Below are positions 62,516 through 64,000 of a stretch of 64,000 nucleotides of DNA, piece after piece (position 1 is the stretch's first letter; every line of letters begins with the position of its first letter). Both the position numbers and the translations under genes were made by a program. A model generated the notes under the pieces. It had not been told where the DNA came from, ran no database searches, and was given only the letters and a program-made list of their open reading frames with translations. The DNA comes from Aequorivita sp. H23M31 (GTDB taxonomy: Bacteria > Bacteroidota > Bacteroidia > Flavobacteriales > Flavobacteriaceae), in the NCBI RefSeq assembly GCF_004022485.1, contig NZ_CP034951.1, positions 2,108,001 through 2,172,000 on the forward strand. The letters are read 5' to 3'.

Positions 62516-63238
62516 TTATTGAATATCAAATACAATTGGAAGTGAATAAAGTACACCTACTGGTTTACCTCTTTGTTTTCCTGGAGTCATATCGGGCAAA
62601 GATTGAACCACACGAATAGCCTCGCTTTCCAATCTTGGATGTGGGGCACGTGCACGCACATCGATTACCTTTCCATTCTTATCAATCTTAAACTGAACGG
62701 AAATTCTCTGACGGCCGGCAAGACCTAGATCCCCAGCAAGATCGGTGTTGAACTTTTTATTAATAAATGCAGCTACCTTTTCAGACATACATTTTTTCTT
62801 GGCGTCATTTCCTTTTTCATTCTCGCATCCTGGATAAACAGGAACATTCTCAATAACAGCAAAAGGAACGTCGGCAATTTCTTCTTCAACCACTTCCTCC
62901 TTAATTTCCTTTACCTCCACAATTTTCTCATCTTGGTGGGTTTCGGTAGATTCTATGATTGTTTCCTCCACTTCGTCTTCATCTTCAATAACATCAATAA
63001 CCTCTGGAGCTGGCGGCGGCGGCGGTGGCGGTGGCGGTGGGGTCAATTGTTGGGTAATTGGGACTTCTTCAATAAGATCGTCACCAACATCCAATTTTCC
63101 AAAATCGCTGGTTGTCTTATCATAAGATTTCCATTCTATTGCCTGCCATGCCAACAAAAGCATTAAAATCATGCCGAGCTGGAAGAAAAGCATACTCCTA
63201 CGACCTACATCAGCCTTGGGATTTTTTTTGGGTTCCAT
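62516..63238 (-). CDS. Energy transducer TonB, copy B
   Basis: A 240-residue TonB protein with one helix (SMLFFQLGMILMLLLAWQAI), a run of ten Pro (LTPPPPPPPPPPAPEV) and an acidic spacer (DVIEDEDEVEETIIESTETH) where copy A has a basic one, then the C-terminal domain (NVPVYPGCENEKGNDAKKKC ... VQFKIDKNGKVIDVRAR ... LPDMTPGKQRGKPVGVLYSL). It is paralogous to copy A, 143 bp apart, but each has its own terminator, so they are probably separately transcribed and serve different receptors. Confidence 0.9.
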   Translation of the reverse strand: MEPKKNPKADVGRRSMLFFQLGMILMLLLAWQAIEWKSYDKTTSDFGKLDVGDDLIEEVPITQQLTPPPPPPPPPPAPEVIDVIEDEDEVEETIIESTETHQDEKIVEVKEIKEEVVEEEIADVPFAVIENVPVYPGCENEKGNDAKKKCMSEKVAAFINKKFNTDLAGDLGLAGRQRISVQFKIDKNGKVIDVRARAPHPRLESEAIRVVQSLPDMTPGKQRGKPVGVLYSLPIVFDIQ

Positions 63239-63304
63239 AATACTGTATTTAACTTGGTGCTAAAATATATAAATTATCGTTCACTCTAAAGAGAAATGGA
63301 ATTT

Positions 63305-63712
63305 TTAGGAAGTAAAAAAATGTTTTACTCTTTGAAAAATAAAAACTCCGACTAATGCTCCGCCAAAATTTGCAAGAACATCGAAAATATCGGCTGTTCT
63401 AGAAGCAGTTAAGAATTCTTGTAGAAGCTCAATTATTATGCCGAAAATAAGACTTCCCGCGAGAACAAGAATTACGTATTTGCCATCAAATCCACGATTG
63501 TTCCTTGCTGTAAAATAAAGCAGCCATACTCCCACTAACCCTGCGTGTATCAACAAGTGTACGAATTTATCCGATCCTCCTGGCAAGCTCATCTTGGGCA
63601 AATCTGACGGTGGAATTAAAAACAAGACCGTTATCACGACTGTATAGATAACGGCCAAAATAAGAATAAGAGTGGATTTATTTTCCAATAATAGCTTTAT
63701 ATCCCGCATCAT
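63305..63712 (-). CDS. VanZ-family membrane protein
   Basis: A 135-residue protein with four membrane helices ([78 protein letters not shown]). [13 protein letters not shown] and [25 protein letters not shown] are the VanZ-family signatures. Family function is mostly unknown; only the enterococcal founder affects teicoplanin resistance, so no resistance claim is made. Its ATG lies inside the end of gcvH (35-bp overlap), an arrangement that suggests translational coupling. Confidence 0.85.
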   Translation of the reverse strand: MMRDIKLLLENKSTLILILAVIYTVVITVLFLIPPSDLPKMSLPGGSDKFVHLLIHAGLVGVWLLYFTARNNRGFDGKYVILVLAGSLIFGIIIELLQEFLTASRTADIFDVLANFGGALVGVFIFQRVKHFFTS

Positions 63713-64000
63713 CCAAAAGATCTGAAATCTCGTCAGGATTTGATATTTTCATCTTAACCAACCAGCCTTCGCCGTAAGGATCGGTATTTACTTTTTCTGG
63801 CTCAGATTCCAATTCTTCATTGAATTCCAAAATTTCTCCAGATAGCGGAAGGAAAAGATCGGAAACGGTCTTCACTGCTTCAACAGTTCCAAAAACCTCA
63901 TCTCTGTCTAGAGTATCGCCCACTGTTTCTACTTCTACATATACAATGTCGCCCAGTTCGCTTTGAGCGAAATCTGTTATACCTACAGTGGCTTTATCGC
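63678..64000 (-). CDS. gcvH: Glycine cleavage system H protein (5' part outside the window)
   Basis: The frame enters from the window edge at [20 protein letters not shown], so about 20 N-terminal residues are missing, and continues through [34 protein letters not shown] to [20 protein letters not shown]. The Lys of VEAVKTVSD is the lipoylated residue that carries the aminomethyl group between the P, T and L proteins. The C-terminus is normal. It overlaps the start of the VanZ gene. Confidence 0.95.
   Translation of the reverse strand, partial: DKATVGITDFAQSELGDIVYVEVETVGDTLDRDEVFGTVEAVKTVSDLFLPLSGEILEFNEELESEPEKVNTDPYGEGWLVKMKISNPDEISDLLDDAGYKAIIGK

Noticed and set aside
63014..63045. GGC/GGT-rich run that looks like a microsatellite
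   Set aside because: It encodes the polyproline spacer of TonB copy B on minus and needs no other explanation; length variation could still occur.
63305..63712. VanZ as a glycopeptide-resistance gene
   Set aside because: Only the family fold is shared with enterococcal VanZ; there is no van cluster, and flavobacteria have an outer membrane barrier.
1..64000. tRNA, rRNA, CRISPR arrays, insertion sequences, integrases
   Set aside because: Intergenic regions were read for these; no convincing candidate was found.

Overview
The window comes from a chromosome of a member of the Bacteroidota, most likely family Flavobacteriaceae. This rests on several things: AT-rich DNA, -7 boxes of the Bacteroidota type (TAnnTTTG, with TTTG upstream in the clearest cases), type IX secretion (T9SS) proteins with C-terminal sorting domains, PorG and PorP/SprF proteins, a RemB-like gliding protein, the FolK-deoxynucleoside kinase fusion, and the porG-uppS-bamA-skp-skp-murI gene order. 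No rRNA, tRNA, CRISPR array, insertion sequence or prophage was found. Genus is not assignable from what I can see.

Layout. 1-4196 (minus): a partial GNAT/carbon-nitrogen hydrolase, a decayed RES-domain fragment, and a tightly overlapping polyamine operon (arginine decarboxylase, agmatinase, deoxyhypusine synthase-like protein). 4506-13706: RNA modification, a lipocalin-like lipoprotein, a FolK/deoxynucleoside kinase fusion, a large AsmA-like protein, DUF2797 and GH3 proteins, and a self-inhibited Fic protein. 13778-22255 (minus): ClpX, ClpP and trigger factor, a small membrane protein, a GDSL lipoprotein with a FadL porin, an alpha/beta hydrolase and PdxJ. 22424-30936 (plus): the conserved envelope cluster CBS protein, NAD kinase, PorG, UppS, BamA, two Skp/OmpH chaperones and MurI. 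31062-38141: gamma-carbonic anhydrase, PorP/SprF, a NifU-type protein, dodecin, a DUF255 thioredoxin-like lipoprotein, MscS and a secreted unknown. 38152-44921: two tandem T9SS-exported surface proteins with a near-identical 3' third, bracketed by a direct repeat that matches the 3' end of tsaB. 44883-52735 (minus): tsaB and a MacAB/TolC-type efflux operon. 52888-58209 (minus): cytochrome oxidase subunits, copper/assembly factors and heme O synthase. 58330-64000: a metallo-beta-lactamase-fold protein, a RemB-like protein, two TonB proteins, VanZ and partial GcvH.

How the parts work together. The polyamine operon would turn arginine into agmatine, then putrescine, then a further product made by the DHS-like enzyme. 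The envelope cluster supplies lipid carrier (UppS), outer membrane protein insertion (BamA), periplasmic chaperones (Skp), D-glutamate (MurI) and a T9SS component (PorG). The two sorting-domain proteins and the RemB-like protein are probable users of that surface machinery.

Most noteworthy. (1) nadK and murI, 6.7 kb apart, each look one G short in a G-run near the 3' end; restoring the G gives 294 and 263 residues with the expected endings. (2) The T9SS gene pair sits between direct repeats derived from the end of tsaB. (3) The DHS-like protein lacks the catalytic lysine of true DHS, and the RluB-like protein has Gly where the catalytic Asp is expected. (4) Three neighbouring genes (RemB-like and two TonB) share one TonB C-terminal-type domain with a conserved Cys pair. 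I did not find a clearly new multi-gene system; these are the leads I would follow.
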